From Acanthaster planci (Eukaryota > Echinodermata > Asteroidea > Valvatida > Acanthasteridae), in assembly GCF_001949145.1 (NCBI RefSeq), contig NW_019091855.1:2195-31533 (forward strand): a DNA stretch of 29,339 bases. Direction: 5' to 3'. Below the pieces are notes generated by a model, which was given only the letters and a program-made list of their open reading frames with translations, was not told the DNA's origin and made no database searches. Position numbers and translations under genes: made by a program. Shown in pieces: positions 1-8,989 of the stretch (position 1 is its first letter; each line of letters starts with the position of its first letter).

Positions 1-1
1 C

Positions 2-436
2 GAGAAAGTTGAGAGTGAATGGCGAGTAGAGAAGAAGCCAACGAAATTCACAAGGGCCATAGACTCGGGCACCGGAGAACGTTTGCAGAAGTTGAAGGAG
101 GGTGCTGGGCAGCAAGCCAAGAAGATGGATCAGGTGGTCAAGATGTTGACTGAGTTCACGAGTAAGGGGCCGAGCCAGGGTGACGGTAAGCCTCCAGCGA
201 GGCTGTCACCGAAACTAGAGAAAAGGAAGCCTTGTGTGTTGAGGAGTTTCAGGTGTGAAGAGGTTGGTCATTTTGCCAAGGAATGTACCAAGCCTCGGAA
301 AGAGAAAAGGGAACAGGGAAACGTCAGCCAGCTGACCGGAGGGGCCACTGGCCGGCTGGACATTCCTGAGGGCCCAAACGAGGGGCAAACGAAGCCAACC
401 AGAGGCACAGGACAGAAAAAGGCAGAGAGCCACTAA
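2..436 (+). pseudogene. gag C-terminal part (nucleocapsid zinc knuckle), partial
   Basis: The frame is open from base 2 to the stop at 436 and continues from outside the window. The product is hydrophilic and Lys/Glu/Pro-rich, with a CCHC-type knuckle around 244-288 ending GHFAKEC. The first cysteine of the C-x2-C-x4-H-x4-C pattern reads Ser (SFRC), so zinc binding is probably lost. Nucleocapsid knuckles bind the element RNA during packaging. A Gly/Thr/Lys-rich tail follows. Position immediately upstream of an aspartic protease fragment supports gag. Confidence 0.7.
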
Positions 437-459
437 GTACTCAGCCCAAGTCTATTTCC

Positions 460-780
460 CCGCCAAGGTGTGGGTTGTTTGTCGATGGAGTCGTTAGAGG
501 GGCGAAGTTTCGGTTCCTAGTTGATTCGGGGACAAAAGACACTTTACTCAGTAGTATTGTTTACTATAAAATTTCCACGGAGCAAAGGCCAGTGCTGGAA
601 GCCGAAGAGGCCAGCATTCGGCAAGTTGATGGCAGTCCATTAGCAACAATGGATACTGCTTGGGTCGATAACAGGCAAAACGGTTTACCTGGTTAGGGTA
701 ATTTTTGCCGACATGAAGTGTGAGGGTATATTAGGGATGGACATTCTGTTTAACCTACCAGGGGTAAGTTAGGTTTTGGA
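460..780 (+). pseudogene. Ty3/gypsy aspartic protease remnant
   Basis: The frame near 470-696 reads a strand-turn followed by FLVDSGT, the flap-active-site region of retropepsins (family consensus D-S/T-G-A). A second frame near 690-765 carries the downstream GILGMDIL motif typical of the C-terminal part of gypsy proteases, so at least one frameshift separates them. The protease would cleave the Gag-Pol polyprotein. The active-site Ala is replaced by Thr and the reading frame is broken. Confidence 0.6.
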
Positions 781-1002
781 AGGTTGGGGTTGAGGTTGAA
801 TGGAGAGATATCAAGGTGTACCAATGGTGCTGGTGAGCCGTTTTTCGGTGGAGTATTGGTGGCGTAAACCACCGAGATCACAGCGGGCCATGAGGCTGTT
901 GTGCCTGGTACTGTAGCTAGTACCTGTGAGGCAATGCGACAGCCGACCGTAATTGAACCTGTCGAAGGTTGAGGCGAATTGGCTCAGCGAGGGTTAACCA
1001 AC

Positions 1003-1794
1003 AGGAAATAAGGAGGCAGGTGGAAGGTTTGCTGAAGAGGGGCATTATAGAGCCATCTGACAGTCCCTGGGCTGCAAACGTGGTGTTGGTCCCGAAGAAG
1101 GATGGGCCCGACGATTTTGTGTCGATTACAAAGGGTTGAATGGGTAACAATCAAAGATGCTTACCCTGTCCCTCGCATCGATAAGACGCTAGATGCTTTG
1201 GCAGGGGCAAAGTGGTTCTCGACGCTTGAATTGGCGTCGGAATATTTGCAGGTCGCCCTCGACAAGGGCGCGAGCTAGAAATCAACCTTTGTGGTGCGGA
1301 ACGGGTTGTATTGAAGGTGCTGCATGCCTTTTGGTCTTTGTAACACACCTGCAACGTTCGAGAGGTTGATGGGGAACGTGATCGCAGGTCTCCAGTGGGA
1401 GATACTGTTCCTGGATACCTTGATTATGTCATTGTTTATGGCAGGACTGAGATAGAGAGAGGAGATTGAACGGCTTCCAGTCGTTCTCTCCAGACTCTGA
1501 AAAGCTGGATTGAAATTGAAGCCCCGTAAGTGCTTCTTGTTCCAGCACTCTGTGGCCTCTATGGGACATGTAGTGTCGTCTGAGGGTGTGGCTACCGACC
1601 CTGAACAGGTTCAGGCAGTGGCTGAGTGGCCCACACCTAAGTGTGTCCGAGAAGTTCGAAGCTTTCAATGCCTCGCTTCCTATTACGGGAAGTTTATTAG
1701 GGGATTTTCCGAGGTAGCGTCGTCTCTGCATGCACTGACTGAAAAGTCAAGAGATTTTCGCTGGACGGATGACTACCGAGAGGTAGTTACCTAA
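1003..1794 (+). pseudogene. Ty3/gypsy reverse transcriptase remnant
   Basis: Ordered RT motifs are visible across frames: SPWAANVVLVPKKDG near 1063-1107, DYKGLN near 1123, DAYPVPRID near 1156, a substrate-contact block ending in FGLCNTPATFERLM near 1327-1370, the polymerase YxDD box at 1416-1427, and the connection region near 1510-1794 (GHVVS, SYYGKFIRGFS). The catalytic box reads YLDY, so the second aspartate is lost. Several stops and frameshifts interrupt the domain. The last open piece ends at 1794, where the sequence jumps to the end of RNase H, indicating an internal deletion. Confidence 0.85.
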
Positions 1795-1960
1795 TTTTAA
1801 GAACCCCGAGGGCCAGCTTGCTCGATGGCTTGAGTATGACGTTTTCATTCAGCAAAGACCTGGGCGTAAGTATGGAAATGCTGACGGTTTTCTAGGAAGT
1901 TCTGTAAACAGTGTGGTCGGTCTGATAAGGAAGGGGCAACGGAAGTTGCCGGAAATCCAG
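1795..1960 (+). pseudogene. RNase H C-terminal remnant
   Basis: Right after the RT break the plus strand encodes ARWLEYDVFIQQRPGRKYG followed by NADGF, matching the end of the gypsy RNase H domain (consensus W-x-x-x-L-x-x-Y-D-F with R-P-G-x-x-H-x-N-A-D). The catalytic first half of the domain is absent, so an internal deletion of several hundred bases has joined RT to this tail. Confidence 0.65.
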
Positions 1961-2163
1961 TGGTTGTGTTTGAGGAGGAGAGTCGCCGTGAGGTTGACTC
2001 TGACTTAGCAGTTCCCGAGGCAAAAGTAATGGGGTAAAATTTGATGATCTAAGTATTGGTTGGATTGTGAGGGCTAAAGAGGAGTCGGGCAGCCGCCCAG
2101 ACTGGGAGACAGTATCAACCGCCTCTTCGGCGCAGAAGACCCTACAGTCCTAATGGGATCAAT

Positions 2164-2530
2164 TAGGGGTGCGCAATGGTGTCTTGTACCGAAATTGGGA
2201 GTCCGATGACGGAAAGTCGATTAGGTGGCGACTGGTACTGCCTGAGAAATTGAGAAAGGATGTACTGTAAATGCTACATGGAGGTCAGGCTAGCGGTCAC
2301 AAAAACCTTGGCTAAGGCCAAGTTGCGGTACTACTGGCTGGGGATGACCGCAGATGTGAGGTCGTTCATTAGGAGCTGTGATCTGTGTGCGCGGAGGAAA
2401 TCTCCTGCGAAGAGGAGAGTTTCCCCCTCCAGCATTATTTGTTGGGCACGCTCATGGTGCGAGTGGCTGTGGGCTTGCTGGTGCCACTGCCCCACAGTGA
2501 CAGTGGCAACACTTCGATCATAGAGTTAGA
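2164..2530 (+). pseudogene. Ty3/gypsy integrase N-terminal remnant
   Basis: The zinc-binding HHCC module is present: LHGGQASGHKN near 2270-2300 supplies the two histidines and SCDLC near 2377-2391 the two cysteines, with LRYYWLGM between them as in gypsy integrases. A frame after 2430 keeps the start of the catalytic core (VRVAV, LVPLPHSDSGN), but the position of the first catalytic Asp reads Gly, and the rest of the core is missing. A stop codon sits just before the LHGG motif. Confidence 0.75.
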
Positions 2531-2689
2531 GAACGACCTCAGATAAGCCACCTGAGAGGACAACAGTCCTAGGGAGAAGAACTGCTGGCGACGTACCAGG
2601 ACGACGTGCAAGCGAGCAGGTCCACGAAGAGACAACTGTCAAGTACAAGAAGGCAGTGGACGCCAGCTGCTACTCAACCCAAGCTTAAT

Positions 2690-3075
2690 TGCAGTTTTTA
2701 TCCTCCTAATCAGAATTATTCCAGTTCAATATTTGTTTTATATCCATGATTTTTGATTGCGTACGGGTAAGGTTGATTGATCACGTTCGTCGTGCAATTG
2801 ACCATGTAAGACCACCTTCCCGTGAGGATCATTTTGTACATAATTAATTGCTGTTCTATATAAAGGATAACTGAGCACTGACATTGAATAAACCAATCAT
2901 ATAATTGCCTTTGGAATCACAAGTAATCGTGAGATTTAGTTTAGTCCTGTATCACTTGTATGGACATTCATTGTAATCTTTATTGTCATCGGAATTAATT
3001 ACTCAATCACAGAGCGGTGGTAAACTTCCACCAAACGAACAGCCCCCAAGGCATGGTCCACCGTTCGTTAACTGA
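2690..3075 (+). repeat. Probable 3' LTR of the Ty3/gypsy element
   Basis: This non-coding stretch follows the pol remnant. It contains a TATA-like TCTATATAAAGG at 2855-2866 and an AATAAA at 2887-2892, the usual U3/R landmarks of an LTR, and ends in a short C-run (CCCCCCCCC near 3068-3076). With no 5' LTR in the window I cannot align the two copies, so the borders are guesses. Confidence 0.4.
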
Positions 3076-4616
3076 TCCCCCCCCCGCGTTTGGATAGCCA
3101 CTCATTCTTGCGTAAGGTTAATATAAATATATTTGTGGGGGTAGGCCAGGTCGATTCCATATCCGATCAGGCCAGTCTGCTGGTCCGCCACAAAAAGGTG
3201 TCAGTTGTCCCGCCACAATAGGAACCCATTTACAAAAAAAAATTGAAAACAAAATCCGAAAAAGTGATTTACAAAAACTAATAAACACGATCAGAAACGA
3301 AAACACGTCGACAGTCTTCTCCACTTGAAAACCACTTTTCTTGTTTATCTGAAAAACAAACTAAAGTTCTGTGTGTATTACGACCAAGTAAAACCTCGGT
3401 AGTATTCTCAAAATATTGCGAATTGAATATTTTGCACAAGGATCATTCAATGTCGGTAGTAGTGTATGTATACGTGCGTTGATGAAGTACACGTACATGT
3501 ACGTAACATGCGCACGTAAATCATGGCCGAACCATTTGCAAAATCTCAAACATACGATACAAGTAACATGGTATCCTTTTTCAGACACTCTTTTAATTAC
3601 CAAGATATGATTGTGTCTGGAAAACCTGGAGAAAAAGTTCGATTTTTAAAATACCCTTTTTACATCTTTCACCCCTTTTTCTAAGAAACGTCATAAATAA
3701 TAATGTTCTTTACAATCAATGAAGATTCAAGCACATCAAACATTTTTCTACAGACAATTTCTACTCTTGTGCAAGATGTACATGTATATGTACATGTAGC
3801 TGGAGTTATTTTAGCTGGAAAAAAATCCCAATACAAATAATAGTATGTAATCAATCCACCAATCCATAATTTTCTTGTAGAGGAAACATGTTAACAATCA
3901 TGAAATTTCGTAATAAAAAAAATCACCTAAGTAATAACCTCAACAAAGGTGACCATTTGTTTTTTAAACTTACTACAACTTTGTAATTTGTTTTTCTCAC
4001 CGTCTTGATTTCATTATGCTTCGCTGTTTGTATCTGCCACGTAATCATTGCGAAGCTGCCAGTCAGATAGGTTATCGTACAATAACACCATGAACAGTAA
4101 GCTTTCCCTAGTTCTGTTTTTGTGGCACGCGGCTAGCTGCAAGACAGCCGTTAACCATGTCAATTTCTTTTAAGTCCATTTTCAAGACCACTTACATGTA
4201 TCGCGCACCCATGCATCGATGGCCTTGGCTTTTGCTTCGTCCTTTCTTTCCAAAAACTACTTTCTTGGGGCCATACATGTAATTCAAGCTTCGAGTAACG
4301 CGAACCACAAAAAAATGAAGCAATTCGGGCTGTGGTAAACCATGCATTTCTGACGTCATGTTTTTCCATCGAAACCACACATGCACGCAACACGTGTACA
4401 GCACTACATGGACGTGTACAGTCAGGGAAAAAAGAAACGTACCGCGTAAAATATGAAGGAACTATATGTGGGATTTAAACACATACATTTGTTTTCAGTA
4501 GTGCATTTTTTCCTTGAGTGTATGTAGCAACGTTGTGTGTGTGTACATGTGCGTAAAACGAATTGGCATGTGATTTGGCTACGTGTATCAGCATAAGCAT
4601 AGCTAAAATTTAATAT
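3076..4616. other. Host non-coding DNA, no gene seen
   Basis: This AT-rich 1.5-kb stretch has only short random-looking reading frames without family motifs or codon structure. It is rich in TACATGTA/TGTACATG palindromes (for example near 3490-3505 and 3778-3798) and homopolymer runs. I see no exon with convincing splice sites and no RNA gene. It separates the retrotransposon relic from element A. Confidence 0.6.
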
Positions 4617-4621
4617 GATGC
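4617..4621. repeat. Target-site duplication of element A, left copy (GATGC)
   Basis: GATGC directly abuts the left terminal AGTAGTTATG and recurs right after the terminal AACTACT at 17468-17472. Because the flanking bases coincide with the terminal A and T, the duplication may be read as 6 bp (TGATGC or GATGCA); Polintons typically make 6-bp duplications. Confidence 0.75.
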
Positions 4622-4990
4622 AGTAGTTATGGAACAGTGTGTTGACTACCAGCCCCCGGTTTTTTGCTGACTAGAGTGAATTCCCCTATTTTCAAGGGAC
4701 CTTTTACCCCCAAACCCAAAAAAAGGGCTTGTCATTTGGCCTTTTACCCCCAAACCCCCAAAAGGGCTTCCCTAACCGCCAACTGGCCCATAATTCCCCC
4801 ACAGGACTCCCCCAAACCAAGGGCTTGCCATTTGTCCTCTGACCTACAAAACCCAGCTTGGCACCAACCTAGTTATGAAATAATGTGTATAGAGCCAACT
4901 ACTATTTTTTGCTAAACCACCAACCGGGCCCCCACAAACCCTCGTGGCCTCTCCCTGGAAACGCCCCGATGGAAAAAAATGATTTTTTTT
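4622..4990 (+). repeat. Left terminal inverted repeat of element A
   Basis: The sequence matches the reverse complement of 17101-17467 along its length with scattered differences, for example the shared blocks GTGTGTTGAC, GGAATTCCCCTATTTTCAAG, AAACCACCAACCGGGCCC and TCCCTGGAAACGCCCCGA. It is C-rich and contains internal subrepeats (see separate entry). The inner boundary is around 4990, where both sides turn into A/T runs. Confidence 0.9.
4700..4860 (+). repeat. Subterminal direct repeats within the left TIR
   Basis: CCTTTTACCCCCAAACCC occurs at about 4701 and again about 38 bp later, each followed by AAAAGGGCTT. A related GGGCTTGCCATTTG recurs near 4823, resembling GGGCTTGTCATTTGG near 4725. 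Similar repeated blocks lie in the right TIR (17255-17390). Subterminal repeats in TIRs are candidate binding sites for replication or integrase proteins. Confidence 0.6.
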
Positions 4991-5025
4991 CAACATTTAT
5001 TAGACGATTAAAAATAGAAAAATAA

Positions 5026-5406
5026 ATAGAAACAGACAAATATAAAAACATAAATAATAAAACAAATTTCAATTGTCACTTTTGCCAATACACAACAAAC
5101 TCAGTTTATTTGGTAGATTTATACGGTTGTTTGCGCTGTTTAAATTCTCATGGTTTATTTGGATGTATAAAATGTAATGGTTGTAATAGTTGCACCTACT
5201 GCGTAAATTGCTCAGAGTTGGGCGGTATGGATCACGTGGTACTAGTGGACGGCAAGCACAAAAAGATGAAGCACAAAAGAGACAACGAGTCACTACCTAC
5301 TTTTGCGTCTAAACTCGATTATGATTTATGTAAAATTGGGTTAACAATTGAATATGGCGTTTACGTTTGCGTTGGCGTCGAAGACTTAATAGACGCGGCT
5401 GATTAA
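5026..5406 (+). CDS. Cysteine-rich protein, repeated CxxC pairs (start lost or unclear)
   Basis: The frame is open from 5026 to the stop at 5404-5406 but has no ATG; a TTG lies at 5110. Six or more C-x2-C pairs follow each other between about 5074 and 5215 (CHFC, CLRC, CIKC, CNSC, CVNC), spaced 3 to 20 residues apart, then a Lys/His-rich stretch and a short acidic tail. The pattern suggests a compact multi-zinc fold, binding nucleic acid or protein. It is the first gene inside the left TIR of element A. I do not recognise the family, and element B's counterpart would lie outside the window. Confidence 0.5.
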   Translation: METDKYKNINNKTNFNCHFCQYTTNSVYLVDLYGCLRCLNSHGLFGCIKCNGCNSCTYCVNCSELGGMDHVVLVDGKHKKMKHKRDNESLPTFASKLDYDLCKIGLTIEYGVYVCVGVEDLIDAAD

Positions 5407-5455
5407 GCAAATAAAAATGACGACAAATTTTTCAACATCACCCCACTCCAAATGG

Positions 5456-5641
5456 ACCTGACCTTTGCCACACAGTTCAAATACACAAAATTAGTCAGGA
5501 CTTAACAGTCATGTGTTAACAGCAAACAACATCCAATTTGAAGGAGATTTGATTGAGCAAGCGAAACGAGACGTACAACGGCAAAAGCATCGCATTTGCC
5601 TGGTGAGAAAATCAAAAGATGGAGAGAAACTTTACAATTAG
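5456..5641 (+). pseudogene. Fragmentary unrecognised reading frame of element A
   Basis: Two short in-phase pieces are visible: one near 5464-5505 (QFKYTKLVR) and one near 5507-5641 (NNIQFEGDLIEQAKRDVQ onward, ending GEKLYN), separated by a frameshift. Amino-acid usage looks protein-like and the strand agrees with its neighbours. The rest of 5407-5815 is AT-rich with nothing I can assign. It may be a broken small structural or accessory protein; no function is proposed. Confidence 0.3.
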
Positions 5642-5826
5642 AGTCAGGTATTCATTTCCGAATATTTGATTAATTATAAAAAAAATTAATTTTAGTTGAA
5701 TATAAACAGAAATGAAAGATAAAACAACGTCAATTGTTTTTGAAAAGACACTGTCAAATCGCTTAATTTGGTAGATGCAGTCGGTTGTACACACTATTTA
5801 ATAGACAGAGAAGATTCATTTGTGAA

Positions 5827-6507
5827 AAATGAAAAATACCTTGACATTTACTAAAAAATCAGAACTGTGTCCAACCAAACTTTTATCGTAGCTGACGCCC
5901 ACAAGCGTCTCAATGCAAACAATACCGACCCAAATATTGTTTACAGGTCTTTTTATGTAAACCAACTTGTATTTGCGGAACCCGTGACAAACGAATTTCA
6001 AAATATTACCCGTGTAATACTATCCCATTTTTTATCGACACAAAGGCAAAAATAAACGCTTGTTGATTATGTCATGGCATCTATCCGCTGTATAAATATG
6101 GCAGAGATAAGACGCCTGAAAATATAGTGGGACGACAAATTATCTATCAATTACAACGGTCTATGACAGACATTCTTGATAACATAAATCTCCCAGTTTA
6201 TAAGTTTATTGAACAAGCAAATTATGAATTTCCTTCAATTACCATCAACGCTTATAAAACCAGTCTCGATATAGAAGACGAAATAGAAAGGGAAGACTAT
6301 GTCGTTAAACCACCTTATACAAATAAAAATGGATTGTACGTTACAATAGATCCCTCTGCTTCCTTGTTTGATCATCGAGAGAAACTCGTCACACCGTCGA
6401 GTATTGAGAAGTTTACAAATAGACGTTGCGATGCTCAATCATTAATTTCTCTTAAAGATTTGTTTTTTTGGTTTTCACGGTCGTTTGTCTTGCGGTGCTG
6501 GCATTAG
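5827..6507 (+). pseudogene. Unrecognised element A protein, frameshifted
   Basis: One frame covers 5867-6055 and a second covers about 6077-6507; the second is open upstream of its formal start and reads a CHGIYPLYKYG block before GRQIIYQLQRSM. Together they give some 200 residues with mixed alpha/beta character (LPVYKFIEQANYEFPS, EREDYVVKPPY). Trp is almost absent until the C-terminal end, whose last 25 residues may be out-of-frame sequence. The gene lies between the Cys-rich protein and a Pro-rich short protein. I see neither the His-Asp/Glu-Gln-Cys pattern of an adenain-like protease nor other known motifs. Confidence 0.45.
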
Positions 6508-6658
6508 GTATAGAATAACGACGGACATGTTAAGATGACTGATTACATTTTGGAATGAAATGTTTTAACTTTAAACCTCAATACTCTAGGTTGTGAGGAT
6601 TTTTTGCGTCGGTTAAAAATGAAAACCAACTTTAAATAAATAATTCTTTAAAATAAAC

Positions 6659-6820
6659 ATGACTTGGATAGAAGAAGAGATTTATGAATTACTCGGAATA
6701 CCAACGCCTACACCACCACCGCCACCAAAAGACACATGTCCACACAACAATAAAGGAATAAAAGATTATGAATATATCTATGAATATACCTATTGTCTTA
6801 TCTTTTTATTCAGACTTTGA
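6659..6820 (+). CDS. Short Pro-rich protein, possibly truncated
   Basis: An ATG at 6659 opens a 53-codon frame: an acidic amphipathic start (TWIEEEIYELLG), a PTPTPPPPPK stretch, a C-x-H pair (CPHN), an acidic Tyr-rich segment (DYEYIYEYTYC) and a hydrophobic end. The frame probably continued further: downstream frames still carry Lys-rich coding-like sequence (NRRFVYKKPNQKPKK) to about 6895. The C-x-H followed by a later Cys could be half of a zinc ribbon, but this is weak. An AT-rich leader precedes the ATG. Confidence 0.4.
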   Translation: MTWIEEEIYELLGIPTPTPPPPPKDTCPHNNKGIKDYEYIYEYTYCLIFLFRL

Positions 6821-6896
6821 AATAGAAAAGTAGGCGATAAATATAATCGACGTTTTGTTTATAAAAAACCCAATCAAAAACCGAAAAAAAATATTT

Positions 6897-7105
6897 AAAC
6901 AACTAAATATTCAATTAACAATAGAACAAACTGGGCTCATATATTCCAAATAAAATTACTCGTAAACGATCAAATAACGAGTTTTGAATTTTCGTTGAGA
7001 AACGAACAAGGAGAAGTAGTTGACAATAAAAACGGTAAAATTTTATCCAAGCTAGATATTTTTCAAAATCGTATAATAAAAAAGATAGCAATAAGCAATG
7101 AGTAA
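6897..7105 (+). pseudogene. Unrecognised protein segment of element A
   Basis: An open stretch without ATG runs from just after a stop at about 6894 to the stop near 7103-7105. It contains NWAHIFQIKLLVNDQITSFE and NKNGKILSKLDIFQNRIIKK. The alternating hydrophobic pattern suggests beta strands. It may be the 3' part of the gene that begins at 6659, or a separate gene whose start has decayed. No family is recognised. Confidence 0.35.
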
Positions 7106-7687
7106 CACATTTACCTCAGGCTAGAGTTAAATTCGGCTGAACAGGCAGAAACTTAAATCTGCAGGTTAAGAAAGATTGAAGAAATCAAATCACAAATTAA
7201 AAGAGAACGTGGCACGCAAGACTAGTTACAACAAGATTAAACGAATATTGACCGCGTGGAATATGGATTCAAAGTATTAGGTGCAACATGGGGCGCCGTT
7301 GGAACTCCAGCGCTATTGGGCAGCGTGTTGGACCCCATCAGACTTGTAATGGAAGGCATCGCTATTGGTGAGGTATTGAAATATGCCAGTCGCAGACTCG
7401 CTCACAAAACCAAAAAACACGACCAAATTCGCGTGCTTTGCGACGACAAACTAAATATCATAGAGGAATACGTTTCTCACACTATTGAAGACGGAAATAT
7501 ATATCCCAAGAAAAATTTGTTTTGATTTTGTCTGAACTGAAGAAATTTAACGAAATTAAAGAAAGGATAAGATCCAAGACGAGTACTAAATTAAAAGAGG
7601 CCAAAAATAGACGAGGCAGAATTTGACCAACAAGTACGAGCAAAGGCGGAAGCGCTCGGACAGTCAATTTTTAAAAAGACCTTATAA
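7098..7687 (+). pseudogene. Coiled-coil protein with central hydrophobic segment, frameshifted
   Basis: The best-preserved part is 7256-7525: a Gly/Ala-rich hydrophobic stretch (GATWGAVGTPALLGSVLDPI) followed by a basic segment and a helix (VLCDDKLNIIEEYVSHTIED). Upstream frames keep a charged helical piece (RLRKIEEIKSQIKRERG), and downstream frames continue with ILSELKKFNEIKERIRSK and a tail (FDQQVRAKAEALGQSIFKKT). The layout of charged helix, glycine-rich apolar helix and long charged helix is one I associate with unnamed proteins in invertebrate Polinton-type elements. At least two frameshifts are needed. Function is unknown; it could be a membrane-active virion protein. Confidence 0.5.
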
Positions 7688-7778
7688 AAAAAATGGCGAA
7701 TACGTTTAACAAAGTATGATGAACCACCTCCAGCTTTCCCCCTCCGCACCGCCTTTTTAAAAACGTTATTTTAAACAA

Positions 7779-8989
7779 ATGGGCACAACTTTAGTCATTT
7801 AGAGGTCGTGGTAAATAAGGGCAATTCATTAGTAGCCGAGTTTCCCAATTTAACTCGTCGGTATAAATTACTGCAAGTGAAAATGGACGAAGCAGTCAGT
7901 GGCTGGACGACCGATCCCATATCGTTTTACCAAAACCAATTTAATTTTGCGATCTATTGCGCGACGACGGCTTGCGGAGTATGTTTTGATCTATTGTCCG
8001 CGGCAAATCCGTACGTATCTGCCTGTTTAATTTCCACGTGTATTACACGGTAGGAAATATTTTCTACGACTGCGTGATACCTATTCCGAGTGACGACATA
8101 TTTGACGCATTGCACAACAATTACGACCACCGCGAGTTTATAGACACTTACAGTCGTCTATACCACATCGATCCCAATAAATCGTTTAAACAAACGAGGG
8201 ATACTTTGTTGAACGGATTGGGTACTGCTTATTATTACGACAATGGAAATTACGACCCATACGACTTCCACGTAACAAACAGCAAATATGCGGGGTCCAC
8301 GTTTTTGAGTTCGGTTGGGACTATCCACCCAAAGGCTCGGGTCACGCTAGTACGTATACAGTGACTTGGATCGCGTAATCGGGTACCGTTACTTTGGCTT
8401 GGTGGGACTTTATTCCGGAAAATGGAGCTTGACGGACGTGGGCGTCACAAAAGTAAACGAATCGATCAGAGCTTACGCTTATGTGTTGCTGTGTGCCCAG
8501 GCCCAAACAAAGACTAGCGTTTTAACCCCTGGTACGGGATTAGACGCTCAACAGCAATTTATAACAATCGTGGAATCTTTGATTAATTCGGTGCCCAACT
8601 TGGAGCAGTCAATTAACCAATTCCAAGATTCGTTACAATATGCAAAAATGCTGTTGAATTTTGTAGTCGCACCTGGTTTGTATTTGGTGCCCTCTGACAT
8701 GGACTTACGCATCGAGACGTTTGAAGGTTACAACAACAACATTCGTGTCGCGACAGCCGACATTCAAACAGGTTATCTACCGAGTTTAAATTCTAGCGCT
8801 GTGCCAGTTCTGTCTGATTTTGCAGGTCCCGATCAAGCAAAAAAATTTAAAGCTGAAGCAGCCACACCCCATTTGCCAATACAAAAATTACCACAAGAAA
8901 AACCTTTAGACATTCACAACGAAGAGAAATTATCGTTAAGTGTTGGAAATATTACAGTTGCAGGAACGGTTTCAAGTTGTATAAAGTAA
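7779..8989 (+). pseudogene. Large unassigned element protein (~390 residues), two or three frameshifts
   Basis: Three consecutive open pieces (about 7790-8053, 8015-8364, 8366-8989) read as one protein. The first carries SGWTTDPISFYQNQFNFAIY and an ATTACGV block, the second a Tyr/Asp-rich region (YYYDNGNYDPYDFHV), and the third AYAYVLLCAQAQTKTSV, LQYAKMLLNFVVAPGLY and an Asn/Ser-rich end. The overall pattern matches hypothetical proteins I have seen beside Polinton-like genes in marine invertebrates, but no function is established to my knowledge. It is the last plus-strand gene before the convergent junction and the palindrome at 9002. A virion role such as a minor capsid or attachment protein is possible but inferred only from size and position. 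Confidence 0.6.

Larger units (their letters stand above)
1..3070 (+). mobile_element. Degraded Ty3/gypsy LTR retrotransposon, 5' end outside window
   Basis: Pieces of gag, protease, reverse transcriptase, RNase H and integrase follow in the canonical Ty3/gypsy order on the plus strand and are followed by LTR-like sequence. Every domain is recognisable by motif but broken by stops and frameshifts. Two long stretches are missing: the RT thumb and most of RNase H (junction near 1795) and most of the integrase core (after about 2530). No 5' LTR or primer-binding site is visible because the element starts before the window. This is an old, inactive copy. The order protease-RT-RNase H-integrase separates it from Ty1/copia. 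Confidence 0.85.

Noticed and set aside
1-3070. The retroelement as an endogenous retrovirus with env
   Set aside because: No envelope-like frame between integrase and LTR; the domain set fits a Ty3/gypsy retrotransposon.
3118-4404. Several 60-80 codon frames on both strands in the host stretch
   Set aside because: No family motif, no splice signals, low-complexity or TACATGTA-driven composition; overlapping frames on both strands are what chance gives.
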